Assembly (NCBI RefSeq): GCF_000425125.1
Contig: NZ_KE384307.1
Coordinates: 920,966-984,965 of the forward strand
Reading direction: 5' to 3'
DNA length: 64,000 nt
From: Paenibacillus taiwanensis DSM 18679
GTDB lineage: Bacteria; Bacillota; Bacilli; Paenibacillales; Paenibacillaceae
Below are positions 45,364 through 54,615 of the stretch, one piece after another. The notes under the pieces are model-generated. The model worked only from the letters and a program-made list of their open reading frames with translations, searched no databases and was not told where the DNA came from. Position 1 is the stretch's first letter; each line of letters opens with the position of its first letter. The position numbers and the translations under genes were made by a program.

Positions 45364-45684
45364 TCTTGCTATCAACAAGTTCGTATAACTGCTTCAACAG
45401 CGGTTTGAGAGCTTTTTTTATTTTTATTGGCTATCGGCACGCTAATTGCAATTGATCGCATTCATGCCATAGTGCGGCAGTTCGACGGCAGCCGCTTAAG
45501 CAATTAAATGAACATGTTGACACGCAACTTTTAACGTGGTATATTATTTCTTGTGACCAAGCGATGATCAAATGAAGACAGCATTAAACATATGGCTCAT
45601 ATAGTTATGAGATGTGTTGTGGATACTTGTGATCATCACGTTTTATGAAGTACAGCATACATATAATGCTCTATTATACAGCAT
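45364..45684. other. Spacer between the two tRNA-Leu genes
   Basis: 321 bases without a coding frame, repeat or clear hairpin beyond a T-rich stretch after the first tRNA that could end its transcript. The second tRNA's flanks do not resemble the first's. Confidence 0.5.
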
Positions 45685-45771
45685 GCAGTCATGGCGGAAT
45701 TGGCAGACGCGCTAGATTCAGGTTCTAGTGCCCGCAAGGGCGTGGAGGTTCGAGTCCTCTTGACTGCACCA
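45685..45771 (+). tRNA. tRNA-Leu (anticodon CAG), copy 2
   Basis: Identical over all 87 bases to the copy at 45277, including the encoded CCA. The identity stops at the gene ends, so only the tRNA is duplicated or homogenised. Confidence 0.96.
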
Positions 45772-46324
45772 ATTTTATAAGCACGAGAAGGTTCAGAGAA
45801 TGCTAAATAGCATTTTGTGAATTTTTTTATGTTTAGAATCTGTACACTGGATTGTCCACCATTAGCAGTACCATCCACTTGCAAGTAAGCTTCGATACTC
45901 TTCTGTTTGCTCCTCTCATCGTCATACTCATACTCATAAACTACTGATCACCTTTTGTTTATTCTCCTTGTTTTATTCGCAAGCACCCTCCATCATTTTT
46001 AATCTGCCACTTGTACAAACTGTAGTCGTTTTCAATATTAACCATTGTTTAATAATTACTTTACGATTTCTTTACGACACGTGACTTTTCTCATTACATT
46101 ATAACGGGCGGAGCTTGGTTCGGCTCATTTTCCTTGATTGGAACTTCTGACTATTTATGTAGTGGAAATAGCGATGATTAAGGGGGTGATAGAGTTAGAG
46201 CTTTAGTAAAAGCTGGAGTCGTGTGCTGACAATATGTACAAGCATCAAGAGGGTAAGGTTAGAGCCGATTCGTTCAGAACGGATAAGCTACAACTATAGG
46301 TTAAGGAGTGGGAGGGGATAAACG
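45772..46324. other. A+T-rich noncoding region between tRNA-Leu and the sigma-factor gene
   Basis: 553 bases without a convincing gene. A run of Ts follows a small stem (around 45802-45828) that may end the tRNA transcript. An imperfect 17-bp palindrome, ATTCGTTCAGAACGGAT, lies at 46269-46285, 39 bases before the sigma gene, and could be an operator. Short minus-strand frames here have no ribosome sites or recognisable content. Confidence 0.5.
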
Positions 46325-46903
46325 TTGCCTATCATGCTGTCCCGATGGGATAAAAAGGATGAAGGTATGTTTGTTGCGGAACTGTACATTCGATACTACC
46401 CCATGATGAGAAAAAAAGCTTTTGAGATTACACGCGATCATAGTGTGGTAGAGGATATCATTCAGGATGCTTTTATTCGATTAATGAACAAAATTCCACT
46501 TCTAAGATCACTAGATTCCGGTAAAAGAGTTTCCTATATACTCCAGACGATTCGACATACTGCCCTTAATTATATGAAACAGCATGCTAAAAATAAAAAA
46601 TATACGACGACTTGTTATTCCGATTTGGAGTGGATATGTGATGCGCAGTTAAGTATTGAGGACACGTACAATGCAAAGGAAGGGCTGCATTCTGTAAGTG
46701 GTATCATTTCTGAACTGCCCAAAAGAGATCGACTGCTGCTTTATAACAAGTATATTTTAGATTTAGACGATCACGCTATTTCCCGCTCAATGAAAATACC
46801 AACAGCTAACATTCGATCGTATTTGACGAGAGCAAGACAACGGGCGCTAAAAATACTGCTTAAGCATAAAAGCTACATCACTAGAGCGCACCCTCAAATT
46901 TAA
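46325..46903 (+). CDS. ECF-type RNA polymerase sigma factor
   Basis: A 192-residue sigma-70 family protein with region 2 (about 20-85: YYPMMRKKAFEITRDHSVVEDIIQDAF, interrupted) and region 4 (about 128-180: ISELPKRDRLLLYNKYILD and the helix-turn-helix DHAISRSMKIPTANIRSYL). No region 1 or 3, as expected for ECF factors. No anti-sigma gene follows. TTG at 46325 is preferred, since GGGAGGGG lies 7 bases upstream; ATG 46334 is possible. A+T-richer than the genes before it. Confidence 0.85.
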   Translation: MPIMLSRWDKKDEGMFVAELYIRYYPMMRKKAFEITRDHSVVEDIIQDAFIRLMNKIPLLRSLDSGKRVSYILQTIRHTALNYMKQHAKNKKYTTTCYSDLEWICDAQLSIEDTYNAKEGLHSVSGIISELPKRDRLLLYNKYILDLDDHAISRSMKIPTANIRSYLTRARQRALKILLKHKSYITRAHPQI

Positions 46904-47049
46904 TTTCAAAAAAAGTTACCTTAGCTGTTGCACATTTTTAAGTTTGGTTGTCTTTAAGATAGAGACATATGGATCAAGCATATGGATCGTTTGAATTGGT
47001 GGCCGCCATTCAATATAAAGTCTACATTTATATAGTTGGAGGTTATGTC

Positions 47050-47517
47050 ATGTTCAAGAGTAAATTATTGCTAGCGTCCATGTCGTCCTTATTATTGGCT
47101 GGTGCAATCGGGCTACCTGTTTCACAGGCTTTTGCAGCATCACCTCAAACAACAGTAGTATCTAGTGTTACAGTGGGAAGTGCACAAGGGTCTGTTGAGG
47201 CCGCAGGAAAGCTAGGGTTTCTAGTTAGAGGTGCGCTTGTTGTTATTAAAAATGCAGTTAAATATGGTGGGGAAGCATTGTCCCACGTTGTAAAATGGCT
47301 GGATGCAGACACCGCAAAATACTTATCTAAAAACACAGGCAAAATCTCGGATGGCATCGATAAAGCCATTGGTAAAATTAGTGAGTTGGGAGATTATGCA
47401 ACCGCGACAATCCGGACGATACTGCTTGACGGACTTCGTGCGGCAGGTGTGCCTGATAAGTATGGTGTAGCGATTGCAGAGGCTATTGCTGCAACGGTTG
47501 ACTTATTGCTCCTCTAA
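47050..47517 (+). CDS. Secreted amphipathic protein of unknown function
   Basis: A 155-residue precursor. The signal peptide has MFKSKLLLASMSSLLLAGA, then a likely cleavage after AFA (about residue 30). The mature part is about 125 residues, mostly Ala/Gly/Val/Lys-rich amphipathic helices (VIKNAVKYGGEALSHVVKWL, GKISDGIDKAIGKISELG) and a very hydrophobic end (AIAATVDLLLL). No Cys. The composition resembles pore-forming or bacteriocin-like proteins, but no family is recognised. ATG 47050 has GGAGG 7 bases upstream. A 10-bp direct repeat (CATATGGATC at 46966 and 46979) lies in its promoter region. Confidence 0.75.
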   Translation: MFKSKLLLASMSSLLLAGAIGLPVSQAFAASPQTTVVSSVTVGSAQGSVEAAGKLGFLVRGALVVIKNAVKYGGEALSHVVKWLDADTAKYLSKNTGKISDGIDKAIGKISELGDYATATIRTILLDGLRAAGVPDKYGVAIAEAIAATVDLLLL

Positions 47518-47533
47518 TTGGTGTAAACATAGG

Positions 47534-47558
47534 GAGGGGGAACGATCGGTTCTCCCTC
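47534..47558 (+). terminator. Strong intercistronic hairpin after the secreted-protein gene
   Basis: A 10-bp stem (47534-47543 with 47549-47558, one G-U pair) with loop GATCG but no T-run. Such stems often protect the upstream message or partly stop transcription, so the secreted protein would be made in excess over downstream genes. Confidence 0.55.
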
Positions 47559-47586
47559 TGAATGTTTGTAGAAAGGTGGTTTACAT

Positions 47587-48042
47587 ATGGATACCAAAAT
47601 AAAGCAATTGGAAGATATGATCGCTCAACAAAACAAAGTTATTCTTACGCTGCAAAATAAAATTGAATTGTTAGAAGATAAAGCAGTACGGCTAGCCATT
47701 TGCAAAATATCAAACGGAAACTACCCTTATTATGACTTTATTTTGTCCTACCATATAACTCCGGAACAGCAATTTCAAATTAAAAGATTATTTATGGTGT
47801 TATCTGAAAAATTAGCAGGTAATGCCCTTCCCGTTTCGTTTAAGACTTCTGAACGTTATTCAACTGATTTCATATATGAAACGAGCACATTTACGTTTAG
47901 CGACGTCAAAAAATCGATCTTAACGATCTTGCTTAATACGGATGAAGACCTTCCGCTTACTTTAATTAAAGCGATGAGGGATCAAGGCATGCAAGTAGAA
48001 CTTTGTAATTATTTAATATCTTTAGCCGAACATGAAATCTAG
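47587..48042 (+). CDS. YhaI-like (DUF1878-like) protein
   Basis: A 151-residue cytosolic protein. A coiled coil (about 3-35, KQLEDMIAQQNKVILTLQNK) is followed by a helical domain with NYPYYDFILSYHITPEQQFQIK and a C-terminal helix pair. The NYP[FY]Y..[IL]......T.EE pattern resembles Bacillus YhaI (DUF1878), a family of unknown function. AAAGGTGG lies before the ATG. It is 70 bases behind the secreted-protein gene, across the hairpin. The similarity is by eye and moderate. Confidence 0.6.
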   Translation: MDTKIKQLEDMIAQQNKVILTLQNKIELLEDKAVRLAICKISNGNYPYYDFILSYHITPEQQFQIKRLFMVLSEKLAGNALPVSFKTSERYSTDFIYETSTFTFSDVKKSILTILLNTDEDLPLTLIKAMRDQGMQVELCNYLISLAEHEI

Positions 48043-48118
48043 TCAAGCGACCCTTTAATATATAAGCTAGTTCTTTACTCCATGAACAATTTAGTAATAA
48101 CGATAGGAATGTTAACCT

Positions 48119-49300
48119 ATGAAAATAATTAGAAATGTCTGCTTGCTCTTTTGTACGAGCTGCATCTTGCTCGTTTCTTTATTCGTTCCACCTTCCTTAT
48201 CCGCTCAAGAGGAGAAACGCCAATACTTCATTTCATTTAAATCACAGATTAATACCGCTTTAATCTACAGCCTGGGAGGCAAAATTGTAGAATCATATCC
48301 AGACTTGACGATGATACTCGCAGAGCTATCAGCCGCGAATGCAGCCAAGCTCAAAGGGGACCCACAAATAGAATTTGTTGAGCAAGATCGTGCAATACAT
48401 GTGTTGCCTGAACAGGGTACAACTGTGGAACGTGAAATGTCGCATCTGTCACAGTTTAATCAGGGGCAGGTCATCCAATGGGGAGCCCAAAAAGTAAAAG
48501 CAATTGAAGCTCAACAAGAGGGTTACATGGGGAAAGGAATTAAAATCGGAATTATAGATTCCGGAATTGACTATACGCATGAGGATCTTTCGATCGCAGG
48601 TGGCGTTAATATTATCGATGGCAGCGCAAACTTTATGGATGATTATGGGCACGGAACGGAAATAGCAGGAATTATCGGCGCTCTTCCTAATCATATAGGT
48701 GTGCTAGGTATTGCGCCAGACGCTCGTATATATGGAATAAAGGTGCTGGATGCAAAAGGGGACGGGCACATCAGCCATGTCGTGAAGGGGATTACATGGT
48801 CGATTGATCATCATATGGATATTGTCAATTTAAGCTTTCAAACAAAAGAGAACAGTAAAGCATTAAAGAAAGTAATCAAGAAAGCATATCAAAAAGGGCT
48901 GCTGCTTATAGGGGCCGCTGGCAACAACGGCTTTAATGAAGGAAATACGGTTGAATATCCTGCCGCATATAAAGAAGTGATTGCGGTTGGAGCGATTAAC
49001 AGTAGAGATGAAAGAACCTTTTATTCGGGTAGAGGAAAAGAATTAGATGTAATGGCCCCAGGGGCAAGTATTTACAGCACGACATTACATCATCAATATA
49101 CAATGACGCTTGGAACTTCTATGGCAGCAGCTCACGTCTCAGGCGTAGCCGCGCTAATCATGGAGGCGAAGCCTCACTTAAACAACAGAGAGATTCGTTC
49201 AATTGTTATGCACACTGCTAGTAAAATGGGGGAGAGAAACCTGTACGGACACGGATTAGTTGACGCTTTAAAGGCCATACATTACCCTACATCGAAATAA
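48119..49300 (+). CDS. Secreted subtilisin-like serine protease (S8)
   Basis: A 393-residue preproprotease. A signal peptide (about 1-29) and an I9-type propeptide (about 33-95, YFISFKSQINTALIYSLGGK) precede the catalytic domain. The triad is complete: Asp147 in IDSGID, His178 in GHGTEIAG and Ser334 in GTSMAAAHVSG, with the oxyanion Asn269 in AAGNNG. Compact, with no C-terminal extension. Downstream of the sigma, secreted-protein and YhaI-like genes in the same direction, it may process the secreted protein. Ends at a strong terminator. Confidence 0.92.
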   Translation: MKIIRNVCLLFCTSCILLVSLFVPPSLSAQEEKRQYFISFKSQINTALIYSLGGKIVESYPDLTMILAELSAANAAKLKGDPQIEFVEQDRAIHVLPEQGTTVEREMSHLSQFNQGQVIQWGAQKVKAIEAQQEGYMGKGIKIGIIDSGIDYTHEDLSIAGGVNIIDGSANFMDDYGHGTEIAGIIGALPNHIGVLGIAPDARIYGIKVLDAKGDGHISHVVKGITWSIDHHMDIVNLSFQTKENSKALKKVIKKAYQKGLLLIGAAGNNGFNEGNTVEYPAAYKEVIAVGAINSRDERTFYSGRGKELDVMAPGASIYSTTLHHQYTMTLGTSMAAAHVSGVAALIMEAKPHLNNREIRSIVMHTASKMGERNLYGHGLVDALKAIHYPTSK

Positions 49301-49308
49301 TAGGATAT

Positions 49309-49369
49309 ACAACAACGCAACCTTCCTTTCAGCGTATAAACAGGCTGAAGGGGAGGTTGCGTTGTTGTT
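49309..49369. terminator. Bidirectional terminator behind the protease gene
   Basis: ACAACAACGCAACC near 49309-49322 pairs with GGTTGCGTTGTTGT near 49355-49368. An inner TTCAGC/GCTGAA stem extends it. Confidence 0.8.
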
Positions 49370-49388
49370 CGTATGTTACTGAAATGGA

Positions 49389-50108
49389 TCACTCGTCACA
49401 ATCATCCTCGAACAACTGCCGGAGCATCGCGTTACGATTTTCTAAAAATGATCTCGTAATTTGATAATGATCGGTGTCCTCGTAACGGATTGGAGCTATC
49501 GGATGACAATCAAAACTAATAATTTGAGCATCTGGATATCCCATTAAAATAGGGGAGTGAGTAGCTATAATAAATTGCGAATCTTGGGATAGATCCTTGA
49601 TAATACGCAACAGTGCCAATTGCCTTGCGGGTGATAAAGCGGCTTCAGGCTCATCCAGCAAATAAATGCCCTTGTCTCTAAAACGGTGACGAAACAAGCT
49701 AAGAAACGACTCGCCATGCGATTGCGTATGCAAGGAACGTCCGCCGTACGCTTCATACATACCGATTTCATCAATATGGGTAGCAAACTCATAAAAGGAT
49801 TCTGCGCGCATAAAAAAGCCATTTGTGAGCTTAGGAAACCAAGACAGCCTCACATAATTGCCCAGTGCCGCCTCAGAGGACTCTACATAGTAAGTGTTAT
49901 TCCGACCGCCACCAGCGGTATTAAATCCACATTGATAGGCAATTGCTTCAAGTAAGGTCGATTTGCCTGAGCCATTTTCACCAACAAAGAAAGTAACGTT
50001 GCTAGAAAAATGCAGTGTATCCAATCTTTTGATTAAAGGCAAGGAGAAGGGATAACTTTGATAATTGTGCATCTTTTCTTTTAGCAAATATAAGCTCTTC
50101 AAAGACAT
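49389..50108 (-). CDS. ABC-like AAA ATPase (AAA_21 type)
   Basis: A 239-residue stand-alone ATPase. Walker A is GENGSGKST, Walker B YLLDEPEAALSP, and a switch His lies in IATHSPILMG. The signature region has a SHGESFLSLF motif in place of LSGG, as in the RecF/OLD-related ATPases. No membrane partner or nuclease domain. Such proteins occur alone or in defence modules; nothing here shows defence. The ATG at 50108 has GGAGGG 11 bases upstream. Confidence 0.82.
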   Translation of the reverse strand: MSLKSLYLLKEKMHNYQSYPFSLPLIKRLDTLHFSSNVTFFVGENGSGKSTLLEAIAYQCGFNTAGGGRNNTYYVESSEAALGNYVRLSWFPKLTNGFFMRAESFYEFATHIDEIGMYEAYGGRSLHTQSHGESFLSLFRHRFRDKGIYLLDEPEAALSPARQLALLRIIKDLSQDSQFIIATHSPILMGYPDAQIISFDCHPIAPIRYEDTDHYQITRSFLENRNAMLRQLFEDDCDE

Positions 50109-50153
50109 GAAGTAATCTTCCCTCCAAGCAGGATAGATGTACAATCAATTCAA

Positions 50154-50315
50154 CTAAAGTTGTTTGTCCACCAGTACACGGTTGCCCTCAATAACAACAA
50201 CATCTCCAACCTCTGTACCTGGGGGGAGCAAATGCTTCGGGTACTCAATCGAATGTTCCTCTACTTCAATGACTGCAATATCACATTCAAAGCGATTAAT
50301 GGTTCCTTTTATCAT
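50154..50315 (-). CDS. DUF3006 family protein (53 aa)
   Basis: A 53-residue protein: MIKGTINRFECDIAVIEVE then a strand-turn-strand with the LPPGTEVGDVV segment, typical of DUF3006, a small beta-barrel-like family of unknown function. ATG 50315 has AGGAGG 7 bases upstream. It precedes the ATPase gene on the same strand and may share its transcript. Confidence 0.8.
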   Translation of the reverse strand: MIKGTINRFECDIAVIEVEEHSIEYPKHLLPPGTEVGDVVVIEGNRVLVDKQL

Positions 50316-50534
50316 GTAAGAGTACCTCCTGTACATTATTTTAATATTCAAAGTTTAACATACGAGCAGCAATATTGCGATCATCCGCTAAGGAAGCAAT
50401 CGTCACCAATTTCCATTTTCAGTATTTGTACAGAATGAACGTTTAGTATAGGTACAGAGTTATTTGATTGTCATTAAATAACTCCTGATTCTGTTACTCC
50501 ATGTCCAACGTGCATACAAGAAAGAGTCGGGAAG

Positions 50535-50595
50535 AAGTCATTACGAAGTGAAGGAGGGTACATATGCTCACCAACTCGCTGGCAATGACTTTTTT
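50535..50595 (+). promoter_or_regulatory. Attenuator-like hairpin with a leader reading frame
   Basis: AAGTCATT at 50535-50542 pairs with AATGACTT at 50584-50591. A helper stem (GTGA 50548-50551 with TCAC 50568-50571) lies in the loop, and Ts run to 50595, so it can act as a terminator. The loop holds a strong ribosome site (AAGGAGGG) and the start of a 15-codon frame that runs through the 3' arm. Translation of that frame would open the stem. Upstream, an 8-bp hairpin lies at 50458-50483. Confidence 0.45.
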
Positions 50596-50611
50596 GGCTA
50601 GCGAAGGATGA
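50564..50611 (+). CDS. Possible 15-codon leader peptide of the surface protein gene
   Basis: ATG at 50564 lies 5 bases after GGAGGG and encodes MLTNSLAMTFLASEG, ending with TGA at 50609-50611, 32 bases before the preferred start of the surface-protein gene. Its ribosome site is better than that of the large gene. No run of one regulatory amino acid is visible. Confidence 0.4.
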   Translation: MLTNSLAMTFLASEG

Positions 50612-50643
50612 TAAATGAAAGCAGAAAGGAGCTTACTGCACGA

Positions 50644-53600
50644 ATGAAAAGAGTTGTAAAGACGCAAGCGGTTATTTGGGCGTTTATGTTAATGCTGCAC
50701 AGTGTGCTGCTGCCTGTCGCTGCTTATGCTAATCAAGCTGGCGGCGATGCAAGTGGTGTCCAAATTAAATTAAACACTACGGAAGCGAATGTGCTTACAG
50801 GCAAAACATTTTCGTATGAAATCGACTATAGCTTGGCGAGTACGACAGGAGACTTTGCCAATGCCAAAATAGTGCTGCCCCTCCCAGCAGGAGTTGAATT
50901 TGAACGTACAGTAGATTCCATTCATGCAACAGGGAAGTATGAGAAGGTTGGCAACGCCGGACTTGTAACCTTCACATTCAAAGATCCCACAGCGGCGGGT
51001 GTAACTGGCAGGCTGCAAGTGAATGCACATTTTCCTAACTTCATAACACCAAATGGAACTGTTGCTGCTACAAATGCTGTATTTGAACATAATCAAGGCA
51101 GCATTCATGTGACGTCTAACGTGGTGGAGGTGACGGCACAGGCATCTGCGGAATGGGGCTTAACAAAGGAACAAGTTGTACCCGTGAAGCATGTCAAGCC
51201 TTTACCTGGCAGTGAAGTGGAGTACAAAATTATGTTTGGCGATAAAAAGGATGCGAATCAATATGGCAATTTGAACATTGATGACGTGATCCTTACAGAC
51301 ACACTTCCAGACGCAGCTACATTTATTTCGGCGCGTCCAGCACCGAGCAAGCAGGAGCTAAACAATAAGCGATTGACTTGGCAGGCAGATGCTCAGGGGA
51401 ACTTTCCTACTGAAATATTTGTAAAAGTGTCTTACCCAGCCAATGTCATCGATGTAATCAATCAGCACCCTGACAAGTATCCAGAGCAAAAGGTAACCAA
51501 CAACGCCCAAGTATCCTACAAGCCGCTCGGGGAATCTCAGCCTGCCACTCTTCAGGCGAGCGCATCACACGGCTTTGTTGATGTACCGCAAGGCGGCATC
51601 TGGATATACAAAAACATTTACAGTGCCAACGAGAAAGAGTTGTCCAAAGGTCAAGGGGTCAGCTTCTTTATCGGGGGGATGGATAATTCAGCAAACGTAG
51701 AACTGCAAAATGTTAAGATGACGGATATGACACCTCATGGTTTGGAACTTCACTACTTGAAGACACCTAAGTTTGTCGGACTCCCATCTTATAAAGTACA
51801 GTACACAACAACTACGCATCCCAAGCAAGACAGTGACTGGGCGGATTGGAGGGCAAACCTATCAACAGATCAAGCCCATCAATTAAAAGCAGCAGATCTA
51901 TCACCTACACAAGCTGCTGATGTCAAAGGCATTCGGTTTGTGTTTGGTTCTATTCCGGTTGAATTTCGTCAAGTGGGCGCACTGGAGCTGCGTTATAACC
52001 TGACAGCAGATTACAAAGATTTGCCGGAACCATACGTATATGGATATTTCCAAGATGGTACGGATGGGGAGCCTGGAGGGAATTACCCAGAGCTGGACAA
52101 ATATAACGGATTGCCGAATAGTCAGGAAAGTCCTGCTGACCGTAAACAAATTGTGAATCATGCAGTGATGACCCATACGATGAAAGACAAAAATGGGAAC
52201 CCAGGTGACATACAACAATTTGTAGCTAGAGTTAAAGTGCTTGCCGTTGATAAATTGCCTATCATTAGTGTCGACAAAAAGGCGAGCGGCAGTTCGTTTG
52301 AGTCAGGAGATAAGGTTACGTATACGATCAAGGTGAAAAATGAAGGAAGTACGAACGTTGACTTCGAAAATCCAATCGTAAGGGACCTGCTGCCTGCTGA
52401 ATTGGAGTACGTCCAAGGCTCCGCAACATTTACAAATAGTAACAAAACCGTACTGCCGGCTCCGCATTTTCAACAGGGAAGCCCTGACAGCAGCGGCCGA
52501 ACGCCACTGGTTTGGACATGGGGAAATGATCCGAACAATACGCTGCTGCTTCAAAATGGGGACACACTGACTTTGACCTTTGATGCGCAAATTCATAAGG
52601 GTACGTCACGTGGCTCCATTACAAACGAAGTGGAAGTGACGTCTGTTACCCAGAAATATGTAAACAATTATAATAATTTTAAAAATCAACGTTTTAAAGA
52701 TGGCAAGTGGTATGTATACAGCAATAGTGCGATTTATATCAATTCTGCAGTTAACCTTGAATCCATTAAATGGGTGCAGGGTGATCTGGATAATGGAGCT
52801 TGGACGAGATATCCAGATACAGGGAACGTTACACCTGGCGGTGAAATTAAGTATAAGCTGGAATTACGGAACAATGGTACCGTTGGAGTTAAAAATGCAA
52901 TCATCGTAGATGCTCTGCCTCACGTAGGCGATCGTGGTGTCATCGATCCAGCACAGCGAGGTAGTAAATGGAGTCCTGTATTGACTCAGGAGCTTAGTTT
53001 GCCGCAGGATGTGGCGGTATACTACAGCACAGATAGTGAAGCAGCTATGACCGGAGGCAACTGGTCTAAGGTGCCTCCTCAAGATTTAACGACAGTTAGA
53101 GCTTTGCGCTTCGAATTTGGCAAAGATGTGATCTTGGCTCCTGGAGAGTCGAGAGAGCTGACGTGGACGATGCGTGCGCCAGTAGGTGCGCCGACAGGAG
53201 CGGATCAGATTGCTTGGAATTCCTTTGGATACACAGCTATTCCAGTAGGTAGCGATTCATTTATGCTGCCTGCGGAGCCGCTTAAGGTTGGCATTAAGAT
53301 CCAAGAAAATCCTAAAGCTGAACTAGGCAACTACGTTTGGCTGGACGTCAACGACAATGGAATCCAGGATGAAGCACCATCAAGCGGTGTTAACGGTGTA
53401 CGAGTTACGCTGCATCGTGCAGCGGACGGTCAACTGCTGCAAAGTACAATTACTGGCAACAGCCATACAGGGAACCCGGGTTATTATTTGTTTACGGGTC
53501 TTGAGGCAGGTCATTATGTTGTCAAATTTGAACTGCCTGCTGGTTATGAGTTTGCGAAAAAAGGCGAGGGGTCTAATGCTGCCCTGAATTCAAAGGCTGA

Positions 53601-54615
53601 TCCTACAGGCATCACCGCTGTAGTAGCACTGCAAGCAGGCGACAAGTATCATGATGTGGACACAGGGCTAATCCCTAAAAAAACGCCCCCTGTTACGATT
53701 AAGGGTGCGATCGGCAAATACGTATGGCTGGATACGAACAGCAACGGTATTCAGGACGTCGAGGAATCCGGTCTAAACAACGTTGTGGTTGAGCTGCGTA
53801 ACGGTCACGGAGACTTGCTTGCTTCTACCGTAACGCGCTCGGTTTACTACAGCTCGGTCACGAATTCGGTATATGATCCGACGGTAACCGGTTCTGTATA
53901 TAATCCTACTGTGACGGATTACGTGTATAAGCCAGGTTATTATTTATTTGATCAGCTTGATGCGGGGCAGTATAAAGTTCGGTTTATTGTACCGGATGGT
54001 TACGTGTTTACGAAAGCGAATCAAGGCAGCGATCCTGTACGTGATTCCAATGCGAATACGCTTGGTTGGTCGGAGGATATTACGTTAACAGAGGGACAGC
54101 GAAATTTAACGATTGATGCGGGTCTTGTAGTGAAGTCAACCCCTCCAGTTGATCCAGGAAAGCCGGATGAACCAGGCACACCAGGTAAGCCAGATCCAGG
54201 TACGCCAGGAAAGCCGGATGAACCAGGCACACCGGGTAAACCAGATCCAGGTACGCCAGGAAAGCCGGATGAACCAGGCACACCGGGTAAACCAGATCCA
54301 GGTACGCCAGGAAAGCCGGATGAACCAGGCACGCCGGGTAACCCAGATCCAGGTACGCCAGGAAAGCCAGATCCAGGTACACCTGATGAAGATGGGGCAA
54401 ATCAACCTGGAGATCATACGCAAGGAGAGCAGGATGGGCAAAATGAGACAGACGGCGGCGGCACGGATGTAGCAGGTGAAAACGATCATGTGAAGCCAGA
54501 GCAACTGCCTCAGACAGGGGAAGAAGCCCCAATTGCCCCAATCGCAGGCATTATTCTTTGCGTAATTGCGCTTTTGATGTGGCTCGTCCGCAAAAAAATA
54601 ACGACTGTCCGCTAA
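50644..54615 (+). CDS. LPXTG-anchored surface protein with DUF11 and SdrD B-like domains
   Basis: A protein of about 1323 residues with a signal peptide (about 1-30), an isopeptide/adhesin-like N-terminal part, and several DUF11-type repeats (for example [20 protein letters not shown]). Two SdrD B-like domains (Y-V-W-L-D..NGIQD) follow, then a Pro/Gly/Asp stalk of 17-residue repeats, LPQTG, a membrane segment and the tail RKKITTVR. Sortase would join the Thr of LPQTG to the wall or another acceptor. The start is either ATG 50644 (AAAGGAG 12 bases upstream) or ATG 50608 (no ribosome site). A class D sortase is encoded convergently. Confidence 0.87.
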   Translation: MKRVVKTQAVIWAFMLMLHSVLLPVAAYANQAGGDASGVQIKLNTTEANVLTGKTFSYEIDYSLASTTGDFANAKIVLPLPAGVEFERTVDSIHATGKYEKVGNAGLVTFTFKDPTAAGVTGRLQVNAHFPNFITPNGTVAATNAVFEHNQGSIHVTSNVVEVTAQASAEWGLTKEQVVPVKHVKPLPGSEVEYKIMFGDKKDANQYGNLNIDDVILTDTLPDAATFISARPAPSKQELNNKRLTWQADAQGNFPTEIFVKVSYPANVIDVINQHPDKYPEQKVTNNAQVSYKPLGESQPATLQASASHGFVDVPQGGIWIYKNIYSANEKELSKGQGVSFFIGGMDNSANVELQNVKMTDMTPHGLELHYLKTPKFVGLPSYKVQYTTTTHPKQDSDWADWRANLSTDQAHQLKAADLSPTQAADVKGIRFVFGSIPVEFRQVGALELRYNLTADYKDLPEPYVYGYFQDGTDGEPGGNYPELDKYNGLPNSQESPADRKQIVNHAVMTHTMKDKNGNPGDIQQFVARVKVLAVDKLPIISVDKKASGSSFESGDKVTYTIKVKNEGSTNVDFENPIVRDLLPAELEYVQGSATFTNSNKTVLPAPHFQQGSPDSSGRTPLVWTWGNDPNNTLLLQNGDTLTLTFDAQIHKGTSRGSITNEVEVTSVTQKYVNNYNNFKNQRFKDGKWYVYSNSAIYINSAVNLESIKWVQGDLDNGAWTRYPDTGNVTPGGEIKYKLELRNNGTVGVKNAIIVDALPHVGDRGVIDPAQRGSKWSPVLTQELSLPQDVAVYYSTDSEAAMTGGNWSKVPPQDLTTVRALRFEFGKDVILAPGESRELTWTMRAPVGAPTGADQIAWNSFGYTAIPVGSDSFMLPAEPLKVGIKIQENPKAELGNYVWLDVNDNGIQDEAPSSGVNGVRVTLHRAADGQLLQSTITGNSHTGNPGYYLFTGLEAGHYVVKFELPAGYEFAKKGEGSNAALNSKADPTGITAVVALQAGDKYHDVDTGLIPKKTPPVTIKGAIGKYVWLDTNSNGIQDVEESGLNNVVVELRNGHGDLLASTVTRSVYYSSVTNSVYDPTVTGSVYNPTVTDYVYKPGYYLFDQLDAGQYKVRFIVPDGYVFTKANQGSDPVRDSNANTLGWSEDITLTEGQRNLTIDAGLVVKSTPPVDPGKPDEPGTPGKPDPGTPGKPDEPGTPGKPDPGTPGKPDEPGTPGKPDPGTPGKPDEPGTPGNPDPGTPGKPDPGTPDEDGANQPGDHTQGEQDGQNETDGGGTDVAGENDHVKPEQLPQTGEEAPIAPIAGIILCVIALLMWLVRKKITTVR
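53833..53940 (+). repeat. Four 27-bp units inserted in the second B-like domain
   Basis: Four in-frame nonapeptide units share T-x-S/Y-V-Y-x-x-x-V/Y. The middle two are TNSVYDPTV and TGSVYNPTV. The first B-like domain has no such insert at this point, so the units expanded within one loop. Confidence 0.75.
54154..54381 (+). repeat. 51-bp tandem repeat encoding the Pro/Gly stalk
   Basis: Four near-identical 51-bp units (54154, 54205, 54256, 54307) encode [17 protein letters not shown], the fourth with Asn for the second Lys. A partial fifth follows. Differences are a few silent third-position changes. This is the wall-spanning stalk and is expected to vary in copy number. Confidence 0.92.

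Noticed and set aside
45636-45884. Minus-strand frame of 82 codons across the second tRNA-Leu
   Set aside because: It reads through the antisense of the tRNA and has no ribosome site; nothing recognisable remains outside the tRNA.
49389-50315. ATPase plus small DUF3006 gene as an anti-phage defence pair
   Set aside because: No nuclease, toxin or membrane effector is linked, and DUF3006 proteins are common elsewhere; the context gives no support for defence.
54154-54381. Regularly spaced repeats that could suggest a CRISPR array
   Set aside because: The units are contiguous, without spacers, in frame, and encode a Pro/Gly/Asp stalk before an LPQTG anchor.
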